Source: Eubacterium_G segne (GTDB taxonomy: Bacteria > Bacillota > Clostridia > Lachnospirales > Lachnospiraceae). From it: DNA of 64,000 bases. Position numbers and translations under genes: made by a program. Numbering within the stretch: position 1 is the first letter of the stretch; every line of letters starts with the position of its first letter. Shown piece by piece: positions 42,761-50,638 of this stretch. The notes below the pieces were generated by a model, which was not told the origin of the DNA, ran no database searches, and saw nothing but the letters and a program-made list of their open reading frames with translations. The DNA lies in assembly GCF_014287775.1 (NCBI RefSeq), contig NZ_JACOOZ010000004.1:186001-250000 (forward strand). The letters are read 5' to 3'.

Positions 42761-43555
42761 TTATTTTCTAACTTTCCTTGCAATATACTCTGCAAATAGT
42801 TTTACGATATGAATGTCAGTATTTTCATAAATCATTCTGGCTCCTACGGCATCCTCTATTTCATTAAAAACTGCCTTGCCTTTATGAAAAATAAAGTCAA
42901 TTCCGGCGTAATCCATTGGCAAAACATTAAGTATTTTTTTAACCATTGAGATTTCATAATCCTTTAATGTATAGGGTTCTGCCTTTCCCCCTAAGCTATA
43001 ATTGCTTTTGAAACTTTCAGCAGAAGTCCGCTCCATTGCCTGTACAATTTCATTTCCAATAACATACACCCGTACATCTCTTCCTAAATCTGAACAACAT
43101 TTCTGGAAAATAAAATCATTTCCCTTCATTTCATTTATAGCTTCATTCTTCTGCCGGAAGTTTTCAACCATAAAAACCTGGGTTCCACCGTGACCATTGC
43201 AGCTCTTTATAATATAAGGCTTTCCTGAACTTTCTGCTTCCTCTTCACTCATGAGAGGCATAAAGGGAACAATTCCTTCTAAATATTCATAACTTTTTCT
43301 TTTATCATTGGCTATTTCCGTTATTTTTCCACTATTAAAGACTCTTATGTTTTTTCCCTCAAAATATCTTGAAACATCAGCATTCCTGCTACGGTTTATA
43401 ACAAAATCAGGATTTTCAAGTTCTGCTAATTCCACCCTGTCAATAATAACCAATTCCACATCTATATTATATTCATTTAGTGTTTCTGTGATAAATTTAA
43501 TAAATCTTTTATTTTTAGTCAAATCCTCTGTATTGTAAATAATGTACCCTTTCAT
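42761..43555 (-). CDS. RimK-type ATP-grasp ligase (second of a pair)
   Basis: A 264-residue ATP-grasp protein. KPYIIKSCNGHGGTQVFMVE is the lysine and glycine-rich loop, FIFQKCCSDLGRDVRVYVIG the hinge and second lysine region, and MDYAGIDFIFHKGKAVFNEI plus EDAVGARMIYENTD the magnesium site with Asp, Glu, and Ala replacing the usual second Asn. The N-terminal preATP fold starts MKGYIIYNTEDLT. Ligases of this type join a carboxylate to an amine, as RimK, LysX and F420 ligases do. It is a diverged paralogue of the gene 10 bases upstream. The substrate is unknown. Confidence 0.85.
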   Translation of the reverse strand: MKGYIIYNTEDLTKNKRFIKFITETLNEYNIDVELVIIDRVELAELENPDFVINRSRNADVSRYFEGKNIRVFNSGKITEIANDKRKSYEYLEGIVPFMPLMSEEEAESSGKPYIIKSCNGHGGTQVFMVENFRQKNEAINEMKGNDFIFQKCCSDLGRDVRVYVIGNEIVQAMERTSAESFKSNYSLGGKAEPYTLKDYEISMVKKILNVLPMDYAGIDFIFHKGKAVFNEIEDAVGARMIYENTDIHIVKLFAEYIARKVRK

Positions 43556-43565
43556 TGCAACTCCA

Positions 43566-44444
43566 TTAATTAATTTTCTTTAAAATATAATCAATAATTT
43601 TTTCTGCCACATTTACACCTGTGCAGTCATAAATGTTTTTAAAATGGGCATTGGAATTTACTTCGCACAAAACCGGTTCTCCATTTTTTCCGAACATTAT
43701 GTCAACTCCCGCGAAATCCAATCCTAATTTTTCGCATACTTTAAGTGCCATTTCGCATTGTTCTTTAGTTGGCTGATACTTTTCCATTGAACCCCCGTTA
43801 GTTATATTAACCCGAAAATCATTCTTATTAACACGTTTCATTGCCGTAACAATCTCATTTCCCACTACATGTATTCTTACGTCCTGACCTTTAGAACTTT
43901 CTATATATTCCTGCATAATAAAATCACAGCCACCGATTTTCTTTATTTGCTCCACAGCCTCATAGTAATCTTCCACCTTATACACCTGCTCCCCGAAAGA
44001 GCCTTTATTTTCCTTGATAATCATAGGATATCCCAGGCTTCCTTCTACCTGAAGTACAAAGGTGTAATCAGAATATTCTTTTTCAAAGGTCATTGGTGCA
44101 CAGTAGGTTTTCGGCATTTTTATATCTGTGTTTTTTAGTTTTATAAAGGTAAGTGATTTATCATCACAGGTTTCTATGGCATCTGCACTGTTAAAAACCC
44201 TAAAGCCTTCTGCCTCAAGAAGCCTTGCCAGTTTCACATCCTTATCCCAGAAAATAACGAAATCAGGTTTTTCCCGCCAGTTTACCTTTGAAGAATCTGC
44301 CGGAAGTATGGAATCTAACCTGTCATTTTCCAATATTCTCAGTTCACATTCTGCTTCCTCTGCCGCCTTTAAAAGCCATGCATATATTTCATCAAACTTT
44401 TTGCTCTTAAGATAACCGTTTACTATAAGCCACCCTTTTTTCAT
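43566..44444 (-). CDS. RimK-type ATP-grasp ligase (first of a pair)
   Basis: A 292-residue ATP-grasp protein similar in plan to the next gene. YPMIIKENKGSFGEQVYKVE, FIMQEYIESSKGQDVRIHVV, AMKRVNKNDFRVNITNGG and GLDFAGVDIMFGKNGEPVLC, EVNSNAHFKNIYDCTGV hold the complete set of ATP and magnesium residues, so this copy looks catalytically intact (ExN present). AGAGGAAC precedes the ATG at 44442-44444; 19 codons upstream are open without a site. Pairs of such ligases with no precursor peptide or carrier gene nearby are common in Lachnospiraceae and unexplained. Peptide or cofactor tailoring is possible. Confidence 0.87.
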   Translation of the reverse strand: MKKGWLIVNGYLKSKKFDEIYAWLLKAAEEAECELRILENDRLDSILPADSSKVNWREKPDFVIFWDKDVKLARLLEAEGFRVFNSADAIETCDDKSLTFIKLKNTDIKMPKTYCAPMTFEKEYSDYTFVLQVEGSLGYPMIIKENKGSFGEQVYKVEDYYEAVEQIKKIGGCDFIMQEYIESSKGQDVRIHVVGNEIVTAMKRVNKNDFRVNITNGGSMEKYQPTKEQCEMALKVCEKLGLDFAGVDIMFGKNGEPVLCEVNSNAHFKNIYDCTGVNVAEKIIDYILKKIN

Positions 44445-44502
44445 GTATGTTCCTCTTTTCTCTATACTAAATGTTTTGTAATTATTTCCCCATAACATCA
44501 AA

Positions 44503-44537
44503 GAACGGTTAAGGCCCCCTTGCCATTAACCGTTCCG
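44503..44537 (-). terminator. Hairpin in the divergent gap (AACGGTTAAGG / CCATTAACCGTT)
   Basis: A stem of 11-12 bp (one mismatch) around a C-rich loop lies between the divergent ATP-grasp and TM-protein genes. It lacks a good T run on either side, so it may be a regulator site or part of a leader RNA instead of a terminator. Confidence 0.4.
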
Positions 44538-44556
44538 GACTGAAAAATATGTTAGT

Positions 44557-44618
44557 ATACTTATGAGTCTTAGGAGAGACTCTCCTGACAGATAAAAATC
44601 TGCCTGGGAAATAAGTAT
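44557..44618 (+). ncRNA. Candidate structured RNA: three-way junction in leader of the BMP-fusion operon
   Basis: ATACTTA (44557-44563) pairs with TAAGTAT (44612-44618). Inside are two perfect hairpins: AGGAGAGACTCTCCT (44572-44586) and CAGATAAAAATCTG (44589-44602), followed by unpaired CCTGGGAAA. This is the outline of a small riboswitch-like junction. It lies 130 bases before the first gene of the plus-strand operon. I do not recognise it as a known class. The 305-base gap 44445-44749 otherwise holds a promoter candidate (TTGTTT, 16 bases, TATAGT at about 44669-44696). Confidence 0.4.
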
Positions 44619-44749
44619 TAGGTACTACATTGCTATTATAACAAAATAAAATTAATATTCAACATTATTTTTGTTTAACCTGCCTTTAATTATATAGTTT
44701 TTTATGGTATCATTTGTTAATAAATATGGATTTTGGAGGAATATACTTA

Positions 44750-45427
44750 ATGAGTAGCCGTACATCTGTTAATAAAAACACAAATCAGGAACAAAAAAAC
44801 ACTAAAAACAGTGCACCTTACATAATTATTGCATCTTTGTGCATTATTGTTGTCTTTGTGGTAGTAATATTCGCACTGAAATTTGGAGATTTCAATAAAT
44901 CTGCACCTTCCAACCAGACAGCTGAAAGTCAGACGGCAAAAACCATTTCCGTTGTTGCGGAATCCGGTGCCCAGGATGGAACATGTAACGCTAAAATCAC
45001 CAGCGAAAGAAAGATTAAATTTTCTGATTCCTACAAAGAAATAAAAAAATACGAAGATAAACAGTATGATACTGTAGATGGAGATTATAAGGAATCCACA
45101 GACGGTTACGGATATCTTACTTACAAATTTGATATTGCCAACACCGCTTCATTCTTTGGAATGTCTGTGGCACCGTCAGACCCCAATGCCCTTTTACAGT
45201 ATGTTTTTTTTAATGATAAATTATTGGAAATCCGTATACAATACGGTTCTTTAGGAGAAACTTCCTATGAAACCATTTTATCAAATATTACGAAAAAATA
45301 TGGTGACGCTACATATTCAAGAGAATATTCTAATGGAAATAAAGAGAGTTGGTGGAAAACCAAGTCTATAACCCTTACGGCTTATTACCAAAATGAGGGA
45401 GTAAGTGTATACTATCGTAAGAACTAA
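44750..45427 (+). CDS. Single-pass membrane protein of unknown function
   Basis: A 225-residue protein: a polar cytoplasmic head (1-28), one membrane helix (YIIIASLCIIVVFVVVIFAL) and an extracellular part of about 170 residues with a low-complexity stretch and a compact alpha/beta domain (YGYLTYKFDIANTASFFGM, VFFNDKLLEIRIQYGSLGE, ESWWKTKSITLTAYYQNEG). The start follows GGAGGAATATACTTA; an ATG 36 bases upstream overlaps the site. I do not recognise the domain. It is the first gene of an operon with the ParB-BMP fusion (16-base gap) and a phosphoesterase. Confidence 0.65.
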   Translation: MSSRTSVNKNTNQEQKNTKNSAPYIIIASLCIIVVFVVVIFALKFGDFNKSAPSNQTAESQTAKTISVVAESGAQDGTCNAKITSERKIKFSDSYKEIKKYEDKQYDTVDGDYKESTDGYGYLTYKFDIANTASFFGMSVAPSDPNALLQYVFFNDKLLEIRIQYGSLGETSYETILSNITKKYGDATYSREYSNGNKESWWKTKSITLTAYYQNEGVSVYYRKN

Positions 45428-45442
45428 TTTTTAGGAAGGATT

Positions 45443-47377
45443 GTGATAATCTTAACTGATTATCATGTTAAATTTATGTCATATAATGATTACGTCCGTG
45501 CCTCAAAAATGGGGCAAAAAGATTATCAGTCAAAACTTATTGCAGGTGAAATTCCTACTTTAGCAGCCCTTGATGATATTTTACACGAAACACGAAATTA
45601 TAGAGAGGTTTCTATTGGATTGGTACAAATTCCATTAGACCAGATTGTCGGCACTAAAACCAGCGGAAGAAGTAATTCTTTTTCCAGCAATTTTATGCCT
45701 ATTCTTGATGTGGACTCAGAATTTGCCTCCAAATGGATAAATCTTAGCATAAGTCAGGTTAATGAAGGAATTAATTCGCCTATTATTGCCTATGAATACA
45801 TGAACAGATTTTATGTTTTAGAAGGTAATAAACGTGTCAGTGTTTTAAAGTACTTTAAGGCTACCTCTATAATGGGTGAAGTTACCCGTATTGTTCCGAG
45901 AAAAACTGACGATAAAAACATAAAAATCTACTATGAATATATGGATTTTTATGAACTTAGTCATATAAATTATATATATTTTTCAAGGCTTGGAAGCTTT
46001 GAAAAGCTTCAGGCAGCCGTAGGTAAAGGTCCTGATGAACATTGGTCTGACGATGAAATGGCAGACTTCCGTTCATTATACTTATTATTTAAAAGCGAAT
46101 ATATTTCCCACGGAGGAGATGAATTAAAACATATAACTCCGGGAGATTCATTTTTGTCTTTTATTACTTTATACGGATATAAAGAACTTTTAGCCAAAAG
46201 CGACAATGAAATTAAGAAGCTGATTTCCCTTAATTACACGGAATTTGAATTAATGTCCAAAAAACAGGTTGATTTGAGAATGACTGCTTCCATGAAAAAG
46301 CCTTCCGTTTTAACTAAATTGCTGACACCTTCACAAAATTCCCTGAAGGTGGGATTTATATATGAAAAGACCTCTGCCTCTTCTTCATGGACTTACTCTC
46401 ATGAATTAGGCAGGGCCCATTTAGAAGAGAGTCTAAAGGACGAAATAACTACAGTATATTATGACAATGTTACTGTAAATACCATAGAAGCCACTTTGGC
46501 AAAGGCAATTGCTGAAAATTGTGATGTTATATTTACCACTTCACCTGCTTTTTCCCAGGCAAGTCTTAAATATGCCATTGCCCACCCTAAAATTCATATA
46601 GTAAACTGTTCTCTTCATGCTGCTCACAGTCATATGCGTACTTACTATGCACGTATGTATGAGGCGAAATTTATTATGGGTGCCATTGCCGGTGCCATGT
46701 CTGAGCATGACAAAATCGCTTATATTGCTGATTACCCTATTTATGGAACCATTGCCAATATAAATGCTTTTGCCCTTGGTGCTAAAATGACCAATCCCCG
46801 TGCCCAGATACACCTTTTGTGGCGCTGTCTTAAGGATTTTGATTTTGACAGACAGCTTTCGGATTTACAACCGGATTGCGTTTCAGACCATGATTTGTCT
46901 GTTCCCGAAGCCGGTAGCCGCTATTATGGTTTATATAAAATGTACAGTGACAGTGTCTGGAATCTTGCCATTCCCGTGTACCACTGGGGACCTTTTTACA
47001 CCCAGTTAGTGCGTTCCATATTAGACGGCACATGGAAATCCGGTGAAGGCAAAGATGCCACAGCCATTAATTACTGGTGGGGAATGTCCCAAAAAGCCAT
47101 AGACATTATTAGCTCTCCATGGCTTCCTGAAGGCATAAAACGTCTTCTGGGACTTTTAAAGAAAACTATCTGTTCCGGTGAATTTAACCCATTTTCCGGT
47201 GTTATTTATTCTCAGGACAGAACCATTAGAAACAGCGAAAATCAGACATTGTCTGTAAATGATATTATTACAATGGATTGGCTTTCTGATAATATTATTG
47301 GAAAAATTCCGGTTATTGAAGAATTAACGGAGCATGCCAAGCCTGTTACCCTGCAACAGGGATTACATGACAAATAA
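45443..47377 (+). CDS. ParB-like domain fused to a BMP/PnrA substrate-binding domain, without signal peptide
   Basis: A 644-residue protein. Residues of about 55-165 look like a ParB/sulfiredoxin-type domain (VQIPLDQIVGTKTSGR, AYEYMNRFYVLEGNKRVSVL). A helical region follows to about 300. Residues of about 305-600 are a basic membrane protein (BMP, Med/PnrA) domain: KVGFIYEKTSASSSWTYSHE, CDVIFTTSPAFSQASLKYAI, KFIMGAIAGAMSEHDKIAYI, YWWGMSQKAIDI. BMP proteins normally are lipoproteins that bind nucleosides for ABC import; here there is no signal peptide or lipobox, so the protein should be cytoplasmic. The start is GTG behind AGGAAGG; an ATG 11 codons later is the alternative. A nucleoside-sensing role is inferred. 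Confidence 0.8.
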   Translation: MIILTDYHVKFMSYNDYVRASKMGQKDYQSKLIAGEIPTLAALDDILHETRNYREVSIGLVQIPLDQIVGTKTSGRSNSFSSNFMPILDVDSEFASKWINLSISQVNEGINSPIIAYEYMNRFYVLEGNKRVSVLKYFKATSIMGEVTRIVPRKTDDKNIKIYYEYMDFYELSHINYIYFSRLGSFEKLQAAVGKGPDEHWSDDEMADFRSLYLLFKSEYISHGGDELKHITPGDSFLSFITLYGYKELLAKSDNEIKKLISLNYTEFELMSKKQVDLRMTASMKKPSVLTKLLTPSQNSLKVGFIYEKTSASSSWTYSHELGRAHLEESLKDEITTVYYDNVTVNTIEATLAKAIAENCDVIFTTSPAFSQASLKYAIAHPKIHIVNCSLHAAHSHMRTYYARMYEAKFIMGAIAGAMSEHDKIAYIADYPIYGTIANINAFALGAKMTNPRAQIHLLWRCLKDFDFDRQLSDLQPDCVSDHDLSVPEAGSRYYGLYKMYSDSVWNLAIPVYHWGPFYTQLVRSILDGTWKSGEGKDATAINYWWGMSQKAIDIISSPWLPEGIKRLLGLLKKTICSGEFNPFSGVIYSQDRTIRNSENQTLSVNDIITMDWLSDNIIGKIPVIEELTEHAKPVTLQQGLHDK

Positions 47378-47404
47378 CGGATTAATAAGATAAAGGACTT
47401 TAAA

Positions 47405-48007
47405 ATGAAAATATTAGTAATTGCAGATGTAGAATCCCCTTATTATTGGGATTTCTACTCCGAGGACAAACTTAAGGGCATTGATTTGATTATATCCTGT
47501 GGTGATTTGGCACCTCAATATTTATCTTTTCTTGTAACCCTTTCTCATGTTCCTGTTTTGTATGTACACGGGAATCACGATGGATGCTACAAGGATACCC
47601 CTCCTGATGGATGTATTTGTATTGATGACCGCATATATGTACACGATGGATTGAGAATTATGGGACTTGGAGGTTCCATGAAATATCACACAGGTCCGTA
47701 TCAATATACGGAAAAACAAATGCGAAGACGTTTTAAAAAGCTTATACCCAGGATTTTCCGGCATAAGGGGATTGATATTTTAGTCACTCATTCTCCTGCT
47801 CTTAAAATTAATGATGGTGAAGACCTTCCTCATAAGGGATTTGAAGTATTTCGGGAAATAATGGATAGGTATCACCCTAAATACTTTTTACACGGTCATG
47901 TACATAAATCATATACCAGCAAATTTAAACGCTATGATGAGTATCAGGGCACTATTATAGTCAACGGTTGCGAAAGATGTATTATAGAAGTGGAACAAAA
48001 AGACTGA
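47405..48007 (+). CDS. Calcineurin-like metallophosphoesterase
   Basis: A 200-residue phosphoesterase with the full metal-site series: IADVESPYY (first Asp; Val-Glu replaces the common xHG), SCGDLAPQ, YVHGNHDG, LVTHSPAL and FLHGHVHKSY. It would hydrolyse phosphodiesters or monoesters in the cytoplasm. It follows the ParB-BMP fusion gene by 27 bases, and a terminator overlaps its stop codon, so it ends that operon. The order suggests nucleotide-related chemistry, but no substrate can be given. Confidence 0.9.
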   Translation: MKILVIADVESPYYWDFYSEDKLKGIDLIISCGDLAPQYLSFLVTLSHVPVLYVHGNHDGCYKDTPPDGCICIDDRIYVHDGLRIMGLGGSMKYHTGPYQYTEKQMRRRFKKLIPRIFRHKGIDILVTHSPALKINDGEDLPHKGFEVFREIMDRYHPKYFLHGHVHKSYTSKFKRYDEYQGTIIVNGCERCIIEVEQKD

Positions 48008-48035
48008 TTCGGAAAATTTCCGAGTCAGCCTTTTT
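48002..48035 (+). terminator. Terminator after the phosphoesterase gene
   Basis: GACTGATTCGGAAA pairs with TTTCCGAGTCAG, followed by CCTTTTTG; the stem starts inside the stop codon region. Confidence 0.92.
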
Positions 48036-48167
48036 GCGTAAAAAATCATTTTTTAATTTTCCACATACTCCACACTATATGTTGAGTCTCCTTCATTTAT
48101 GATATTTATCACCATTTTATTTTTCACTTTTTTCTCCTCTACCAATGAAACTGCAACTTTAGATACC

Positions 48168-48776
48168 TTACTTTTTTATACTTTCATAAATCTTTTCTTT
48201 ATCATATTCCGGTGCGAATTTTTGTGCTACCTCACATATACTTCTTATATTATCAATATTTTCTTCCAGTTCATCTGCTATCTGTTCAACCGATTTGTTT
48301 TTACTTAGCTTCCTGCAAACCATCTCAATAAGTTTTATTTCTGTTCCTTTTTCCACCCCTGCCTGTTCGCCTTCTTCGTAGGAGTCCTCCCGTATGTGTG
48401 CCATGGTTTTTGCCTCATCATATTCTATTTTGAGCATATCCGTCACCTCCGATTTATGCTCCAGCAGGAACTCCTTTAAAATGTCATTACTTATACAATA
48501 CTCAATTGCTTCTACAATTGCCTCTTTTAGCTCCTGAGCATCCTGCCGAAACTCTCTTATTTTACCAATCAGTATACCATATTCGCCTAAAATTGAACAC
48601 TGTTCAAGTAATTTTTGATTATGCCCGTGATTAATATTTAATACTACAGCAGTCCACTCAAACTTTCCCTCTTTTACAGGAACCTGAAATGCATCAGATA
48701 ATTTAAGTACTTCCCTCTCCGGTCTTTCTTCTTCCCCATTGTAAAATACATAAAAGAGCCATACTCTAATGATTAA
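48168..48776 (-). pseudogene. Truncated PD-(D/E)XK nuclease family transposase (Rpn-like) remnant
   Basis: An open frame without a start codon at its 5' end, bounded by an in-frame TGA at 48777-48779, encodes about 200 residues. They read LFYVFYNGEEERPEREVLKL, VVLNINHGHNQKLLEQCSIL, EAIVEAIEYCISNDILKEFL, then a helical tail (YEEGEQAGVEKGTEIKLIEM). This is the C-terminal two thirds of the PD-(D/E)XK family transposase/Rpn group; the N-terminal catalytic core is missing. Only the last 92 codons have an ATG. It abuts the terminator of the ABC exporter unit. It is a decayed mobile or recombination-promoting gene, not expected to be active. Confidence 0.8.
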
Positions 48777-48797
48777 TCATCAAAGTATCAGCCCTTT
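48748..48797 (-). terminator. Terminator after the ABC exporter pair
   Basis: A 22-bp stem (AAAGGGCTGATACTTTGATG... with its partner ending GGCTCTTT) has almost no loop and is followed on the minus strand by TTATGTATTTT. It lies a few bases behind the exporter stop codon and overlaps the truncated transposase frame. Confidence 0.82.
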
Positions 48798-48801
48798 CAT
48801 T

Positions 48802-50637
48802 TTAATTATAATGTTTTGCCTGAGTATTATACATATTGAAATACAGGCCTCTGGTGTTTTTCATTAATTCCTCATGAGTTCCCTCTTCAACTACCAAGCC
48901 ATTCTCAAGAACTATTATTCTGTCGCAGAATCTGCAAGATGATAGCCTGTGAGAAATGTATATTGCCGTTTTTCCATGAACTAGTCTGTCAAAGTTTTTG
49001 TAAACCTCATATTCAGAAATAGGATCAAGAGCTGCCGTAGGTTCGTCCAGTACGACTATTGGTGCATTCTTATATAATGCCCTTGCGATGGCAAGTTTCT
49101 GACCCTGCCCTCCTGATGGTTCAACACCATTTTCCACAAACATCTTGTAAATATGGGTTTCATCTTTATCTTCAAGGCTGCCAATCCATTCTTCAATTCC
49201 GGCAATTTTGTATATTTCTTCTAAATCGACATTTTTATCCTCAAAAACTGTTACGTTTTCCTTAATCGTAAAAGCAAAAAGTCTGAAATCCTGAAATACC
49301 ACAGATAACAGCCTTACATATTCTATGAAACTGTACTCTCCGGCTTCCCTGCCGTTTATTAATATTTTTCCTTCGTAATTATCGTATAGATGACATAGTA
49401 ATTTTATGAAGGTTGTCTTTCCGGCACCGTTTTGTCCTACAATGGCAATATGTTCCCCTGCCTTGATTTTTGCAGATATATTTTTAAGAATATACTTTTC
49501 AGTATTTGGATATTTAAAGCTTACATTCTTAAATTCAATTTCACACTTATTAATTTTTGCCAAAATATCTTCTGTTTCTTCCAATTTTATATTGTCTGAC
49601 AATCCGTTTTCTACTGTTGTTTTATCAAATTCATTATCTTCCACCGCCACATTTTCAACAAAATCAATATAATACTTCAATACTGAAGATGTATAATTCA
49701 TCTCCAAATATGAATTAATTATTTTTCTAATTGCATGTCCAAACTCACCCGTTGCCTCAAACAAACTTGAAAACTCACCGATAGAAATATATTTTTTAAA
49801 AACATTTACCACCAGCAATATATAAATTGCCATATCACTTATAGCACCAAATATAATGTTTACATCCCAATATTTTAAAAATCCCATATGGTATTTCCTA
49901 CTTATCCTATATATTCTGTCCACATATTCATCATATTTCTTTTCAAATATTGCAGATGCATCATAAAGACGAATGTCCTTGGCATACCTGCTTTCCTGCA
50001 ATTCAGTATTAAAATATGTACTTCCTCTTTCCACCGTGCTCATTTCTTTGAAGAATTTACGTCTGCCCTTGTTTACTTTCGATGTAGTATAGGAGTTTAC
50101 TGCAAAGGAAATAATTACCGGAATCATCAGCCACGGAATCCTTGTACAAACAAGAACTACAACTCCCAATGCTACAAAGAAATTAGTAATTATGTTTGCC
50201 AGTGCTGTAATAAGACCGTTAACCTGCCCTGTTTCGTTTAATGCTCTCTCCGCATTTTTAATAATATCTAAAACATCTGTGTCCTCTGTATTTTGAAACT
50301 TCATGTTAACGCAACTCATACACAAATTGGTTTTAAGTATTCTATCAAACTTTTCGCAAATCTTAGAGATGTTTTCTCCTGTCCACTTCTTCACATTTGC
50401 ACAAATAAAGTTTCCGCCACAAATAAAGGCTACCCAGAACACAATCCACCCCATGTTTCTTTTAGATGCATCTGCAATTTCATCAATAAGGTACTGGGTT
50501 CCTAAAATTGTAATAAAAGGAGACACGGAATTAATAATTATGTTTACTATAAGAAACATATAATACATTTTATCATTTTCCCATGCGAATTTTCCAAAAA
50601 ACTTAAAGCATCGGATACTTTCTTTACTATTTTTCAT
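48802..50637 (-). CDS. ABC exporter half-transporter (second of a pair)
   Basis: A 611-residue type IV ABC exporter subunit: membrane domain (about 1-330, six helices) and ATPase domain (about 370-605). Walker A is GQNGAGKTTFIK, the Q loop VVFQDFRLF, the signature PSGGQGQKLAIARAL (Pro for Leu), Walker B IVVLDEPTAALDP and the H loop YISHRLSS. The start at 50635-50637 has AAAGGAGGACAG before it and follows the first transporter gene directly. Together they should form a heterodimer. Exporters of this type without a peptidase domain carry peptides, lipids or drugs. No precursor peptide gene was found next to them. Confidence 0.9.
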   Translation of the reverse strand: MKNSKESIRCFKFFGKFAWENDKMYYMFLIVNIIINSVSPFITILGTQYLIDEIADASKRNMGWIVFWVAFICGGNFICANVKKWTGENISKICEKFDRILKTNLCMSCVNMKFQNTEDTDVLDIIKNAERALNETGQVNGLITALANIITNFFVALGVVVLVCTRIPWLMIPVIISFAVNSYTTSKVNKGRRKFFKEMSTVERGSTYFNTELQESRYAKDIRLYDASAIFEKKYDEYVDRIYRISRKYHMGFLKYWDVNIIFGAISDMAIYILLVVNVFKKYISIGEFSSLFEATGEFGHAIRKIINSYLEMNYTSSVLKYYIDFVENVAVEDNEFDKTTVENGLSDNIKLEETEDILAKINKCEIEFKNVSFKYPNTEKYILKNISAKIKAGEHIAIVGQNGAGKTTFIKLLCHLYDNYEGKILINGREAGEYSFIEYVRLLSVVFQDFRLFAFTIKENVTVFEDKNVDLEEIYKIAGIEEWIGSLEDKDETHIYKMFVENGVEPSGGQGQKLAIARALYKNAPIVVLDEPTAALDPISEYEVYKNFDRLVHGKTAIYISHRLSSCRFCDRIIVLENGLVVEEGTHEELMKNTRGLYFNMYNTQAKHYN

Positions 50638-50638
50638 A

